Shown here: positions 39,794 through 49,107 of the stretch, piece after piece | Position numbering within the stretch: position 1 is the stretch's first letter | Layout of the letters: the number at the start of each line of letters is the position of its first letter | Source of the DNA: Neobacillus sp. PS3-34 | GTDB taxonomy: Bacteria; Bacillota; Bacilli; Bacillales; Cytobacillaceae | NCBI RefSeq assembly: GCF_030915465.1 | Contig: NZ_CP133267.1 | Location: 3,208,501 to 3,272,500 of the forward strand | Direction: 5' to 3' | DNA: 64,000 nt | The notes under the pieces: model-generated | Databases searched by the model: none | What the model was told of the DNA's origin: nothing | The model's input: the letters and a program-made list of their open reading frames with translations, nothing else | Position numbers and translations under genes: made by a program

Positions 39794-41237
39794 ATGAAGA
39801 ATTACCGTTATCTGGCCGATTATTGCTGTTATTTTGCCATATATTTTGTTTGAGTTTTTTAGAAAGGGGATCTTTCCAGACCCATATTTCATTATGCCAA
39901 ATGGGCATTTTTATATTGTTTCTACCGTCGCCCTGCTGTCAACGATTATAGCAGTTGCTGTTGGGATGGCGGGAAAAAGGCTTAGAAACATAAAGGTCAG
40001 TTTCATATCTTTGTCTTTCATCTCATTAGCCCTGCTGTTTTCGCTGCATGGACTTTCCACGCCTCATTTTCTCCTCCATGTGACGCATTTACCTGGGGTA
40101 GCCGCGCAACTGAGTATGCTATTAGCTACTTTTTGGCTATGGTTATCCTCATGGCACTCTGATTCCAAAATAATAGAAAAACTTTCACTATATCATCAAT
40201 TTCTTTTACCTGTTTGGACGGTGATTTTAGTTCTCTTTGGAATGGTAAGTATGCTAAATCCGCATATGGCTAATATGGTTCCGTTGGATGCCAGGCCAGT
40301 TAACTTGTTTTTTGCCATCACTACTTTCGGGTTAAATATTACCACAATGGCCCGTTACTACCAGTCTTACAGGTATTCACGCTTCCCTCTTCAGTTAGCT
40401 ATCGTGTATAGTTCAGGATTTTTAATTATTTCTCAATATATTATGGTTAAAGGGGAATTATGGAGACTCAGTTGGTGGATGTACCATTATTTATTGCTCG
40501 CCTCCATGATTGTTATGGTGGCAGGTTTAATTATGCAGTATACCGTAAAGGGAAATTTTATAGGATCAATTCGAGCATTGTTTACAAACGACCCCTTTGA
40601 AAGAGTTACAAGCAGCATTTCTCCAAGTGTAAAAGCACTCGTCATAGCTACTGAAAAGAAAGATACCTATACTGCTGGCCACACGTTTAGGGTGACAATG
40701 TATGCATTAAAACTAGGGGAAGAACTTAAATTAAAGCCCGAACAGCTTCACGCGATAGCACAAGGGACACTTGTTCATGATGTCGGAAAAATAAGCATTC
40801 CGGATTCCATATTAAATAAACCAGGGCGTCTTACTGAATATGAAAGGGTATTAATTGAACAGCATCCGTTAAAAGGTTATCATATGTGCCGAGATCTTGG
40901 TTTTATGAATGAAGAGCTCAGTATCATCCGTTCCCATCATGAAAAATGGGATGGAAGTGGGTACCCTGACAGGTTAAATGGGGATGCCATCCCCATTTTA
41001 GCGAGAATTGTTGCAGTAGCGGATGTCTATGACGCACTAACCACCGAAAGATCCTATAGAAAGGCGTGGCCACATTCGAAAGCAATGGATTTTCTGATTG
41101 AGCAAAAGGGGAGGCATTTTGATCCTGTTTGCATTGATGCGTGGGTCAAACTTTGTGAGCTTAATCCATCTGTTTATCAGTATCCTTCCCTAACAGTAAA
41201 TGAGGAAACGACGGTTACCCTGGTTTCGAAAATCTAG
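39794..41237 (+). pseudogene. Membrane-bound HD-GYP domain phosphodiesterase (frameshift at start)
   Basis: The N-terminal half has about seven membrane helices. The C-terminal half is an HD-GYP domain (about residues 280-460): HDVGKISIPDSIL, EQHPLKGYHM, SHHEKWDGSGYPDRL and ADVYDALTTERSYR. HD-GYP enzymes hydrolyse cyclic di-GMP or related dinucleotides. The frame is open from 39798 (RITVIWPIIAVILPY) but the likely ATG at 39794, preceded by GGAGGG, is one base out of frame. Removing one A at 39797-39798 gives MRITVIWPII. Without that correction the only start is a TTG at 39834 with no ribosome site. Confidence 0.85.
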
Positions 41238-41340
41238 TTTACATCCTGTAGGTTTTGCTTTTTTCTTCGTGAAACCGTGCAGCAGGATGTGGCGTTGACG
41301 TGAGTGGTAAATGCAACATTGCCTCTGTCTGCGCCTTGAG

Positions 41341-41366
41341 ACTCGCCAATTGGTGAGTTTTTTTAT
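41341..41366 (+). terminator. Rho-independent terminator of the HD-GYP gene
   Basis: ACTCGCCAATTGGTGAGT forms a short hairpin followed by seven T. The third interspersed repeat begins about 18 bases later. The 100 bases between the gene and this hairpin hold no ORF. Confidence 0.75.
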
Positions 41367-41383
41367 CGATTAAAAAATTTTTT

Positions 41384-41600
41384 ATAATTAAATGATGTGG
41401 GTAACTTCTATTGAGTTGTATTAATCTAGCTCCAACGCCAAGCCGCTCGGGGGCATAAGCCAAATCACTCCAGAAATCAGGACAAGGAACACTTCGGCAG
41501 CATCCTCATCGCACGAGGGAAAAGCGATAGCTTTTCCGAGGATGACTGCGTGACTCGTCTTATGCCTGTAGGGGCTAACCAGGACGCTTGCGCCTTTTGT
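41384..41600. repeat. Interspersed structured repeat, copy 3 (one GATA module)
   Basis: Same family as 10067-10240 and 19332-19694, with about 10 percent divergence (for example GTGGGTAACTTCTATTGAG where the others have GTGAATAACTTCTACAAG). It carries a GATA module at the hairpin tip, in the same place as copy 2. Again it lies just downstream of a terminator. Confidence 0.82.
41483..41545 (+). repeat. GATA-loop module, copy A3
   Basis: 63 bp, bounded by AGGA on both sides, core stem GGAAAAGC-GATA-GCTTTTCC. The flanking pair CATCCTC/GAGGATG is two base pairs longer than in copy A2 because both arms changed together, a compensatory change. Confidence 0.8.
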
Positions 41601-41760
41601 ACCTCAAAGCTGGAGAGTTGAAAAGATATGGATACTAATTTAAAGCCAAAAATACTTTGTCGTTTTGCTGCCCAAATATCGAAAAAATTGAAACTATTCA
41701 GTAGATATACCGTCAATTTTTGTACGTACTGATAATATCTTATGGATGGAGGTGCTGCAG

Positions 41761-42018
41761 GTGTATTTTCTATTCGTTTTTTTAATCGGTTTTGTTATTC
41801 CATTATTATTTAAAAAATCCAAAATGAAATGGGCTAAATGGTTTCCCGCTATACTATTATTTGTCGGAATGATTATTATGGGTGGAAAAGCAAAATTTTT
41901 CCCAGGTCCCGAAATGGCTGTTTTAGGTGAAATAATGTATTTTATGATTTTGGGAACTGCTGCGATTGGTGCCATTATGGGCGCTCTTTTCGTTCATTTT
42001 TCGAATAAGAAAAACTAA
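41761..42018 (+). CDS. Small three-helix membrane protein
   Basis: An 85-residue hydrophobic protein with three helices (MYFLFVFLIGFVIPLLF, WFPAILLFVGMIIMGG, MYFMILGTAAIGAIMGALF). The GTG at 41761 is preferred as start because GGAGGTG lies six bases upstream; ATG 41746 would place that ribosome site inside the gene. No family recognised. A terminator follows directly. Confidence 0.65.
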   Translation: MYFLFVFLIGFVIPLLFKKSKMKWAKWFPAILLFVGMIIMGGKAKFFPGPEMAVLGEIMYFMILGTAAIGAIMGALFVHFSNKKN

Positions 42019-42056
42019 GGCATTCGCCTAATTGCTGAACGAATGCCAAGTTTTTC
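42019..42056 (+). terminator. Rho-independent terminator
   Basis: GGCATTCG and CGAATGCC arms with a 13-base loop, then AAGTTTTT. Confidence 0.8.
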
Positions 42057-42153
42057 TAATAAGCCCATAAGATTAAGTTAGTTGATAGGTTTCTTATCTG
42101 TCTTCTCAGGGAATTTAATAGATAAGAATATCTAATGCAATGGAGGGGCTGCT

Positions 42154-43008
42154 ATGACCATGTCGATTTCGAAATCAGGAGCCAAACAAAAGGTCGTGAA
42201 GGCGAATCGAAAAATGAAACCCTGGATTCGCCGCTTTGGGCGATTTGGAATGATGGCAAAGGGAATCGTGTTTTCGTTCATCGGAATCCTTGCTGTCATG
42301 GCGGCTTTAGGACTGGGAGGAAAAACGACCGGAACAAAGGGAGTATTTTACTCATTAGCAGGCATCCCATTTGGAGAAGGTCTACTATTAATAATTGGGA
42401 TTGGATTAGTTGGTTATATTGTCTGGCAGCTTATAAAAGCCATAAAGGATCCGGAAGACAAAGGGCATGACATGAAAGGAATAGTAACACGGTCGGGCTA
42501 TTTTATTAGTGCAATAATTTATTCAAGCCTTTCATTTAATGCAATCAAGGTTGCTTTGCATGCAGGAAGTGCCGGGGGGAGCGGATCTGAAAAAACGCTT
42601 TCGGCTAAAATGTTATCATACCCATTGGGACAATGGATTGTCGGCCTGGTAGGCGTTGTAATCATTATTTACGGTTTAAGTGAAATTGTAAGCGGATATA
42701 AAGAAAAATTCATGCGTAAATTTAATGTAGGTAAAATGAGTCAGCATGAAAGAAGGATTGCAAGAAACTCAGGTAAAATAGGGCTGATTTCACGTGGGAT
42801 AGTCTTAAGCATGGTCGGATCCTTTTTTATTCAAACAGCCATCACAGCTAATCCAAATCATACAAAAGGACTTGGAGGAGCATTATCAGAGCTTGCCAAA
42901 CAGCCTTACGGCCAATGGCTTCTTGGCATTGTCGGATTTGGATTAATTCTATATGGTCTATACGGAGTGATTAAAGGGCGCTATGAATATACGAGTTTTG
43001 GAAATTAA
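42154..43008 (+). CDS. DUF1206 domain-containing membrane protein
   Basis: A 284-residue protein with six membrane helices in three repeats. Each repeat begins with a FGRFGMMAKGIVFSFIG / SGYFISAIIYSSLSF / SGKIGLISRGIVLSMVG type segment and ends with GEGLLLIIGIGLVGY / PLGQWIVGLVGVV / PYGQWLLGIVGFG. This threefold pattern is DUF1206, of unknown function. TGGAGGGG precedes the start. It is convergent with the metallophosphoesterase gene. Confidence 0.88.
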   Translation: MTMSISKSGAKQKVVKANRKMKPWIRRFGRFGMMAKGIVFSFIGILAVMAALGLGGKTTGTKGVFYSLAGIPFGEGLLLIIGIGLVGYIVWQLIKAIKDPEDKGHDMKGIVTRSGYFISAIIYSSLSFNAIKVALHAGSAGGSGSEKTLSAKMLSYPLGQWIVGLVGVVIIIYGLSEIVSGYKEKFMRKFNVGKMSQHERRIARNSGKIGLISRGIVLSMVGSFFIQTAITANPNHTKGLGGALSELAKQPYGQWLLGIVGFGLILYGLYGVIKGRYEYTSFGN

Positions 43009-43011
43009 TTA

Positions 43012-43059
43012 ACAGGCGCCTGGCATCATCGAAATTATTGGATGGTGCCAGGCGCCTGT
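43012..43059. repeat. Large GC-rich palindrome between convergent genes
   Basis: Arms ACAGGCGCCTGGCATCATC and GATGGTGCCAGGCGCCTGT (one wobble/mismatch) surround a ten-base AT-rich loop. It fills nearly the whole gap between two convergent genes and could stop transcription in both directions, although the T run is poor. The central part resembles the hairpin at 35526-35565. Confidence 0.65.
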
Positions 43060-43063
43060 TCGA

Positions 43064-44181
43064 TTAAATAAATTTTATATCTATTTGGAGGATTTCAGAA
43101 CGGCTTCCGATCCGGAAGGGCGGACCCCAGAAACCATAGCCTGAGGAAACAAATGCATGCATTTGTTCCTTTTTTAAATATCCCCAATCCAATTCATACA
43201 TTTTCTTCGTAATAAGGTGGTTGGGAGCCATTTGCCCCCGATGGGTGTGCCCGGATAAAAGGATATCTACGTCATTTTCCTGTGCCTGTTTAAGTTCAAA
43301 GGGCTGATGATCCATGGCAATAATGGGATACTCCCTGTCAATATCCGTTAAAAGTTCCTTAAACGATTTTCGGCCTTTATCCGTTTTATCTTTCCTTCCA
43401 GCCAGATGAAAGCTATCATCGATTAGCAGCTTTTCGTCCATCAATATTTTTATATCAATTTTTCTCATTTCTTCAACGAAGGCAGGTATTTGTCCACCAT
43501 AATATTCATGATTTCCCAATACACCGAATTTTCCAAGTGGTGCGTTCAAATTTTCGAGAATGGAGCCCATATTCTTTTTAATAAATGGCTCGGGTTCATC
43601 ATCAATGATATCTCCGGGCAAAAGAATGATATCAGGATTTAGTGCATTAATATTATCAACTAATCTCCTTGCATGCGCCACTCCGGAAAGTCTTCCAAAG
43701 TGCATATCGGATGCCATGGCGATCCGCAGTGAGGATCTTTTGCTATTCTTTTTAGTTACACTGATTTCATATTTTCTCACTACAGGACTATAAGCATTGA
43801 ATAAACCTACTGAAAGGATAGCTGCCATCAGGACGATAACCGAAATTCCTACTATCCTAAATATATTTGATGTCAAAGGGATAGAAGATAATTTAAAAAT
43901 TAATATGACCAGGTCTGCTAATGGAAGCAAAATGAGACTGTATTGAATTACCGCAAACCAGACATAACTGACAGTCCGGAAAATGGAGAATAATTTGGAA
44001 AGCCTGCTAAGGATAAAAGAATAAGATATTAGAACAAAAACGAGGCTAAAGATTAATGAGTAATGAAAACCATATCCAATTTTCAGCCATTCCAATCCGT
44101 TCCAGCCAATAAAAAACAACAGCCGTTAAAAAGAATAAATATAGAAGCAATTTGCATGATTCTTTTAAATGTCATCTTCAT
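43064..44181 (-). pseudogene. Membrane-associated metallophosphoesterase (frameshifted)
   Basis: About 372 residues when the T run at 44112-44117 (six read, seven expected on the minus strand) is corrected. Four N-terminal membrane helices (about 10-130) precede a calcineurin-like phosphoesterase domain with all motifs: ASDMHFGR, LPGDIIDDE, LGNHEYYGG and LSGHTHRGQM. Similar Bacillus proteins (YkoQ/YkuE-like) act at the outer membrane face. The restored start is ATG 44181 with AAGGAG five bases upstream (MKMTFKRIMQIAS). Confidence 0.86.
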
Positions 44182-44607
44182 GTGTTCTCCTTTTTAAATA
44201 ATAAATCCCATCAACCGATTTTAACACAAATTTTGACGTACACAGTTAAGGGAGGCTTAGGAAAAAATTTAACAGCTATTCCGTCTTTTTTTATCTTTTT
44301 TGTTGTACCGCCTTTGCTAAAATGGCTATTTTCCATACTCTTAAAAAACCCGGAAAAGGCTAATAAATAAAAAAAATCATGTTACACTCCTGAAATATTC
44401 TGTAAAATTACATCCGTTTTTTGTAAAAACCGGCGTTTTTCTATGGGGAAATAAATCCGGAAAAACATTCCAGGTTTAAGGAAATTGCATTTATACCAGT
44501 AAAGCAAGCAACCTATCAAGCTATTGCCACATTTTGGTGCATGAATTAGTATATTACAACTGCTAGCCTAGTAGACAGAGACGAGAACAACTACTAGGAG
44601 GATTAAC
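44182..44607. other. AT-rich 426-bp intergenic region
   Basis: It separates two divergently oriented genes. I find no ORF with a ribosome site, no repeat shared with the rest of the window, and no recognisable riboswitch. The promoter of the downstream hydrolase must lie here; a TATATT at 44552-44557 is a candidate -10 box but has no well-spaced -35, so a sporulation sigma factor is possible. Confidence 0.4.
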
Positions 44608-45210
44608 ATGAAAAAAATTAAAAAACTAGTAATTGCATCGGCGTTATTAATTTCGATGTCACCATTTTTCTATGGGAAGAATTCAGAAGCAGCAACTCGC
44701 ACTCATAATGTTAGAGCTGGAGAGACATATTGGAAGATTGCTAGTAAGTACGGAGTATCTGTAAAAGAACTTATGAAAACAAATAATAAATCACGAAGCT
44801 TGATTTATCCAGGTCAAAAGCTGAAGTTACCTAATTCAAGGATTTCCGCTGCTGAGAAAGATTTAATTGCGCGCCTGGTCCATGCTGAAGCTAAAGGAGA
44901 ACCTTTTGCCGGTAAAGTAGCTGTAGCAACCGTTATTTTAAACAGGGTAGCAAGCAAGGGTTTTCCTAATACAGTTAAAGGGGTAGTTTACCAAAAGTCT
45001 AATGGTCATTACGCTTTTACTCCTGTCCAAAACGGTGCTATCAATCAGCGGGCAGACGCAGCTTCCAAAAGAGCAGTAAATGAGGCTTTAGCATATAGAG
45101 GGCAAGGAAAAGGTTCATTGTTCTTTTATAACCCTAGAACAGCAAAAAGCGGTTGGATCTTTTCACGTAAAACTACGATTACTATTGGACATCACAAATT
45201 TGCAAAATAA
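44608..45210 (+). CDS. LysM plus SleB/CwlJ-type cell wall hydrolase (YkvT-like)
   Basis: A 200-residue exported protein: signal peptide (about 1-29, cleavage after NSEAA), one LysM peptidoglycan-binding domain (about 32-76, RAGETYWKIASKYGVSVKEL) and a C-terminal Hydrolase_2 domain of the SleB/CwlJ/YkvT type (about 82-200, ARLVHAEAKGEPFAGKVAVA with the catalytic Glu). Family members are lytic transglycosylases acting on spore cortex; YkvT is the nearest in layout. AGGAGG precedes the start; a terminator follows. Confidence 0.9.
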   Translation: MKKIKKLVIASALLISMSPFFYGKNSEAATRTHNVRAGETYWKIASKYGVSVKELMKTNNKSRSLIYPGQKLKLPNSRISAAEKDLIARLVHAEAKGEPFAGKVAVATVILNRVASKGFPNTVKGVVYQKSNGHYAFTPVQNGAINQRADAASKRAVNEALAYRGQGKGSLFFYNPRTAKSGWIFSRKTTITIGHHKFAK

Positions 45211-45228
45211 ATTAATTATCAAATTTTT

Positions 45229-45262
45229 ACAGAGCCGGGGACTAGTTCCTGGCTCTGTTTTA
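45229..45262 (+). terminator. Rho-independent terminator
   Basis: ACAGAGCC and GGCTCTGT arms followed by TTTATT. Confidence 0.82.
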
Positions 45263-45390
45263 TTATCAGTGAGACAATTTCCAATATTAAATGTGTTTTT
45301 CTGCTTCTGGCTATTTTCAGAAAATTGTTTATTTTAATTGACTAAATCATTTATACATATTATCCTGATTTCTGTAACTATACATCATTA

Positions 45391-45497
45391 CTTATCGAGA
45401 GAAGTGGAGGGGCATGGCCCTGCCAAGCCTCGACAGCACGTTTTTAATTAGAACACTTTGCCAAATTCATAAAGCCAATCCTGGGAGATAAAATGAG
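45391..45497 (+). promoter_or_regulatory. Candidate SAM (S-box) riboswitch
   Basis: The segment CTTATCGAGAGAAGTGGAGG and the following GGCATGGCCCTGCCAAGCC match the conserved 5' part of S-box RNAs (TTATC.AGAG..GTGGAGGGA..GGCCC). TTTGCCAAATTC and GGGAGATAA match the 3' part (GC.AATTCC and GAGAGATAA). P1 forms between TTATC (45392-45396) and GATAA (45486-45490). The GATAA arm can instead pair with TTATCC in the loop of the following terminator, a plausible antiterminator. Some core positions deviate from consensus (CTCGACAGC where CCCGGCAACC is usual), perhaps partly through base errors. Confidence 0.72.
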
Positions 45498-45504
45498 CAT
45501 ATAA

Positions 45505-45546
45505 CCTCTCAACTTATCCGTGTTGAGAGTTTTTTTGCATTAGATT
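45505..45546 (+). terminator. Riboswitch-controlled terminator
   Basis: CTCTCAAC and GTTGAGAG arms enclose a loop containing TTATCC, then seven T. It lies between the S-box aptamer and the M42 peptidase start, the layout for transcription attenuation. Confidence 0.85.
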
Positions 45547-45566
45547 TTAAAGGAGTGAAGGGGAAA

Positions 45567-46646
45567 ATGTTTGAACTGTTAAAGGAGTTGGCCTTATTGC
45601 ATGGCCCGTCAGGATTTGAGCAGCCTGTTGTCAGCTATCTGAATGAAAGGCTAAAAGATGTTGCAGACCAGTTAGACACAGATTCCCACGGGAATATTAT
45701 TGCAAGGAAAAAAGGGAATTGTGCCGCGAAAATTATTATTACCGCCCATATGGATGAAGTGGGATTTATCATACGGAAAATTGAAGAAAATGGCCTATTG
45801 CGGTTTGAACAATTGGGCGGGCATGATGAAAGAGTTCTTCCCGCACAAAAGGTTCAAATTAGAACAAAAAGTGGAATGCTGACAGGTATTATTGGAACCA
45901 TCTCTGCCCATTATAAAAAGTTCGAACAAGATATAAAGGTTAAAAGGCTACGGGATTTATACATAGATGTTGGAGCAAGCTCAAGACAGCAAGCGGTAGC
46001 AATGGGAATAAATATTGGTGATCCTGTTACATGGCTTTCAAGTATAGAATTTTTAGGGAATGAAACCACTGGTAAACTTGTTGGGAAGGGCTTTGATGAC
46101 CGTGCAGGCTGTGCGGTGGTGGTAAAAGTACTCGAAGAGCTTACGGACTTTGCTGGAGAGATCATTGCGATTTTTACAGTTCAAGAAGAAGTAGGACTGC
46201 GAGGCGCGAAAATAGCAGTTGAAGGCATTTCTGCAGATGTGGCGGTTGCGGTAGACACAACAGCTGCCAGTGATACTCCTGAGGGTGTTTTAGATGACTT
46301 TATTCAAATTGGACAAGGAACTGGAATCAAGATAATGGATGCCAGTTTAATTGCCCATCCTGCGGTAAAAGATAAATTGGCAGTCATTGCACAAGAAGAA
46401 AGCATCGATTTTCAGTATGAAGTGTTTCCAGGAATAGGAACTGATGGAGGGGCAATCCATCTTGCGAATAGCGGGATACCAACAGGTGTACTCTCCATTC
46501 CTTCCCGTAATGCGCACTCGGCTGTAGAAGTAATCTCCATAAAAGATTTGGAAGGTACAAAGGAATTATTAAAGTGTTATATTTCTTCATTTAAGGAAGA
46601 AGAGAAGTTCTTATTCATTGACAATGGAGAAGGGGAATCTAAGTAA
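45567..46646 (+). CDS. M42 family metallopeptidase (deblocking/glutamyl aminopeptidase type)
   Basis: About 359 residues. All M42 dinuclear-metal motifs are present: TAHMDEVGF (His, Asp), GKGFDDRAGC (bridging Asp), VQEEVGLRGA (catalytic Glu and Glu ligand), VDTTAASD, and SRNAHSAVE (C-terminal His). These cytoplasmic, often dodecameric enzymes degrade short peptides. ATG 45567 has GAAGGGG upstream; an in-frame GTG at 45555 is an alternative. The S-box leader suggests that it is made when SAM or methionine is short, perhaps to recover amino acids from peptides; that is inference. Confidence 0.88.
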   Translation: MFELLKELALLHGPSGFEQPVVSYLNERLKDVADQLDTDSHGNIIARKKGNCAAKIIITAHMDEVGFIIRKIEENGLLRFEQLGGHDERVLPAQKVQIRTKSGMLTGIIGTISAHYKKFEQDIKVKRLRDLYIDVGASSRQQAVAMGINIGDPVTWLSSIEFLGNETTGKLVGKGFDDRAGCAVVVKVLEELTDFAGEIIAIFTVQEEVGLRGAKIAVEGISADVAVAVDTTAASDTPEGVLDDFIQIGQGTGIKIMDASLIAHPAVKDKLAVIAQEESIDFQYEVFPGIGTDGGAIHLANSGIPTGVLSIPSRNAHSAVEVISIKDLEGTKELLKCYISSFKEEEKFLFIDNGEGESK

Positions 46647-46670
46647 ACTTCAAGTTCAAGCTATACAATA

Positions 46671-46706
46671 AAGAAGGACAGAAAGCTTAACCTTTCTGTC
46701 CTTCTT
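46671..46706. terminator. Bidirectional terminator between convergent genes
   Basis: A perfect 15-bp stem AAGAAGGACAGAAAG / CTTTCTGTCCTTCTT with a six-base loop. The right arm overlaps the last codons of the DUF4129 gene. Confidence 0.85.
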
Positions 46707-47888
46707 TGCTTCGATCCTTTATTTCTCTTTTAAGATTTTCAATTGACACTTCTATGTCCTTCAAGTCTATTTTTGTTAAAATGACGTTTCCATATCGAAC
46801 GTTATCGTATGCTATAAAAAGTGCTTCATCCATCGAAAATCCTAAGCGATCAAACCATTCTCTTAACGTTTCATGGCTGTGTCTGCCCATTTTATGCCTA
46901 TCCGCAAATAATTGAAGCTGATAAATTAATCTGCGCATATACTCTTGCGGAGCAGAGCTACGGAAAAAGCGGCTTTTTCCGCCTTTTTTTTCAAATGAAG
47001 GAAAATGCTCTATTAGGAGTTTAACCGGCTGTTCCGATTGAGAGATATTACGTTGTTTAAACTTTTTGATAAGAATCCATATGACAATCAAGATTGCAGC
47101 TAATACAATCAGCGAAATCCAAAAGGGAACGTGGTGTACAACATGGTCAGTAAAGACAGAATTTGGTTTTTGTTCTTTCCCTGCTATTTTATCCTGCGGC
47201 CTTTTCAGTACTTTTAACTGCAGATGTTTTCCCTCAACTAAATTGAATAAAGGGCCAAAAGAAAGCTTATAAGCAGAATGATTCCCTTAAAGAAATTGAA
47301 AAGTAACCATTTAGCAAAGGGCAGCAGGAGAGAAGCAATTCCAGCAGCGAATAAGAAAGCAATGCCAAAAAAAGCAGCCAAAAACTTAGGATTTCTGTTC
47401 ACTGTATTTGAATCTGTTTGTTGGAGATACCTTCCAATACTGAACAGAACAGTGAAAAGAATGACATTCCAAAACAGCCAATTCATATAAGGATATTTAA
47501 AAATCCAACCCAGAAAGAAAATTAAAAAACTGCTGCAATAGAATGTAAGAGCTAATTTTCGCCTTTCTTCGGTCCATAATGCCGTATCCTTTGTAAATGC
47601 ACTGATTCGGAAAAAGATAAAAACAATACAGATTAAGGCTGACATCGGGGTTAATCCTAAAAAATATCCAATTCCGCCAGATAAAATGGCCCCGATAAAA
47701 GGAGTAAATTTGGAACCCTTTTTCACTTTTAAGGAAAATACAAGAAACAAAAGTCCGGAAGCGATTACGCAAAGAGTCGCCGCCATTGGCGGGAGCTTGC
47801 CGGTTCTTGTGTAGAACAAAAATAAAAGGAAATATAAATACACACATTCTAAACCAAAATAATAGGCCGGTAGTATCCGTTTTATCAT
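46687..47888 (-). pseudogene. DUF4129 domain membrane protein of the MoxR operon (frameshifted)
   Basis: Two frames join if one G is restored at 47255-47256 (minus strand TTGGGCCC read as TTGGCCC), giving ~400 residues. The first part has six to seven membrane helices; after a linker there is one more helix (VPFWISLIVLAAILIVIWIL) and a C-terminal cytoplasmic DUF4129 domain (about 300-395, with TLREWFDRLGF). In many Bacillus this slot holds a larger protein with a transglutaminase-like domain (YebA type); that domain is absent here. ATG 47888 is preceded by AAGGAAGG. Confidence 0.75.
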
Positions 47889-47907
47889 TTTTATACCTTC
47901 CTTCCAC

Positions 47908-49107
47908 TCATATACGTCCCAGTGGAACAATAGCAGGATATTGATTATCGTCTTGAAGAATAAATAGCCTTTGGCCGTTCTTAAGCATTTGAGCAATATA
48001 CTTATGTTTTTCATCTGGAAATGGTCCACAGAAAATTACAACTGGTGAATTTTGCTGCTTTTTTTCAACATAGTGCAGCAATTTGTTTAATGGCTGGGTA
48101 TTACCTTTTTTGTTGACACGAGCAAGGATATCCAGCACCTTACCTAATTGGCGGGTACCGCATCCCTTTGGAAGATGATAAACGGCTGATTGGTTAACCA
48201 TTCGGAGATTGAGGAATACTTCAAATTCTATACCTCTTTGCGTTGCTAGCTGGGCTAAGTAAGCCACATTACTTGCAATTGATTCTAAACTTTCCACTAC
48301 TCCTAAATGGATGTGTGGAGTATTTGCCTCACGCAGGTTGATAATAAATGTCCAGGAATTATCAGCCATACGCTCGAACACTTTCGTTTGTAGAGCTTGT
48401 GTTTTTGCACTTGCTTTCCAATGAATCTGTTTAAAAGAATCAGTGTAAATATAATCTCTCGTTCCAATTGGTGCTAAAAATTGCTCAAACATACTAGAAG
48501 GTGACGAATAGTCACCGTTGGACCTTGCTGCAACCAAACGGTCGGTCTGTGATACCATAGTTGGGGAAGGATAAACAATTAATTCTTTATGAATGAAGGG
48601 GTTATATTTTAACTGAACAGAACCTAACCCGAAAAAATTTCCTACTGTTAACTCGACCGTTTTAATTCTTGTTACACCGCGGGCAGTTGCTTTGAGAGGA
48701 AGAGAGACCTGTATTGTTTCTTGTCCTTTTACAAAAATGGGGAATTTGAATTCTACGTTGTTTTCATGGCTTGTAAACGGCACACCTAATCCTTCCACAA
48801 TGGCTTCAAGCTTTATTTTTAAAGTTCCTTGAAAGATTGGCAGCCAGCTGAACTGTGAAAATTTTAATGGCAAGATGATTTCTTCTCCAACCGAAAGGCG
48901 AATGGACTCCTTTTCATTCTCGAAAATAAGATGGTCAGCTACATGGTTTAGGTAATAAATACTCATTCTGCTGATAACTAGCAAAAAAGCTCCCAAAAAG
49001 ATAAACCAATAGGAGGTTTTGTAAAAGCTGAGAAGGAGCAGTATAGCTCCTACCGCTGTAACAGCATTATTTGACTCAAGACCCTGAATCTCTTTTCGCC
49101 ATGCCAT
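47908..49107 (-). CDS. DUF58 domain-containing protein (YeaD-like)
   Basis: A 399-residue protein with two N-terminal membrane helices (about 17-48), a beta-rich region, and a DUF58 domain (DYIYTDSFKQIHWKASAKTQ is its hallmark), which folds like a von Willebrand A domain. DUF58 proteins work with MoxR ATPases, probably in assembling or activating membrane complexes. The start ATG is immediately after the MoxR stop, so the two are coupled. Confidence 0.9.
   Translation of the reverse strand: MAWRKEIQGLESNNAVTAVGAILLLLSFYKTSYWFIFLGAFLLVISRMSIYYLNHVADHLIFENEKESIRLSVGEEIILPLKFSQFSWLPIFQGTLKIKLEAIVEGLGVPFTSHENNVEFKFPIFVKGQETIQVSLPLKATARGVTRIKTVELTVGNFFGLGSVQLKYNPFIHKELIVYPSPTMVSQTDRLVAARSNGDYSSPSSMFEQFLAPIGTRDYIYTDSFKQIHWKASAKTQALQTKVFERMADNSWTFIINLREANTPHIHLGVVESLESIASNVAYLAQLATQRGIEFEVFLNLRMVNQSAVYHLPKGCGTRQLGKVLDILARVNKKGNTQPLNKLLHYVEKKQQNSPVVIFCGPFPDEKHKYIAQMLKNGQRLFILQDDNQYPAIVPLGRI

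Noticed and set aside
41629..41733. 34-codon ORF starting MDTNLKPKILC
   Set aside because: The nearest GGAG is 12 bases from the ATG, it is very short, and it has no hydrophobic or domain pattern to support it.
44182..44607. A c-di-AMP (ydaO-type) riboswitch before the LysM hydrolase
   Set aside because: Such RNAs precede some wall hydrolase genes, but I could not find the conserved blocks in this region.
47238..48029. Long version of the membrane protein starting at 48029
   Set aside because: The first 47 residues lie in another frame of the DUF58 gene; ATG 47888 with AAGGAAGG is the real start.
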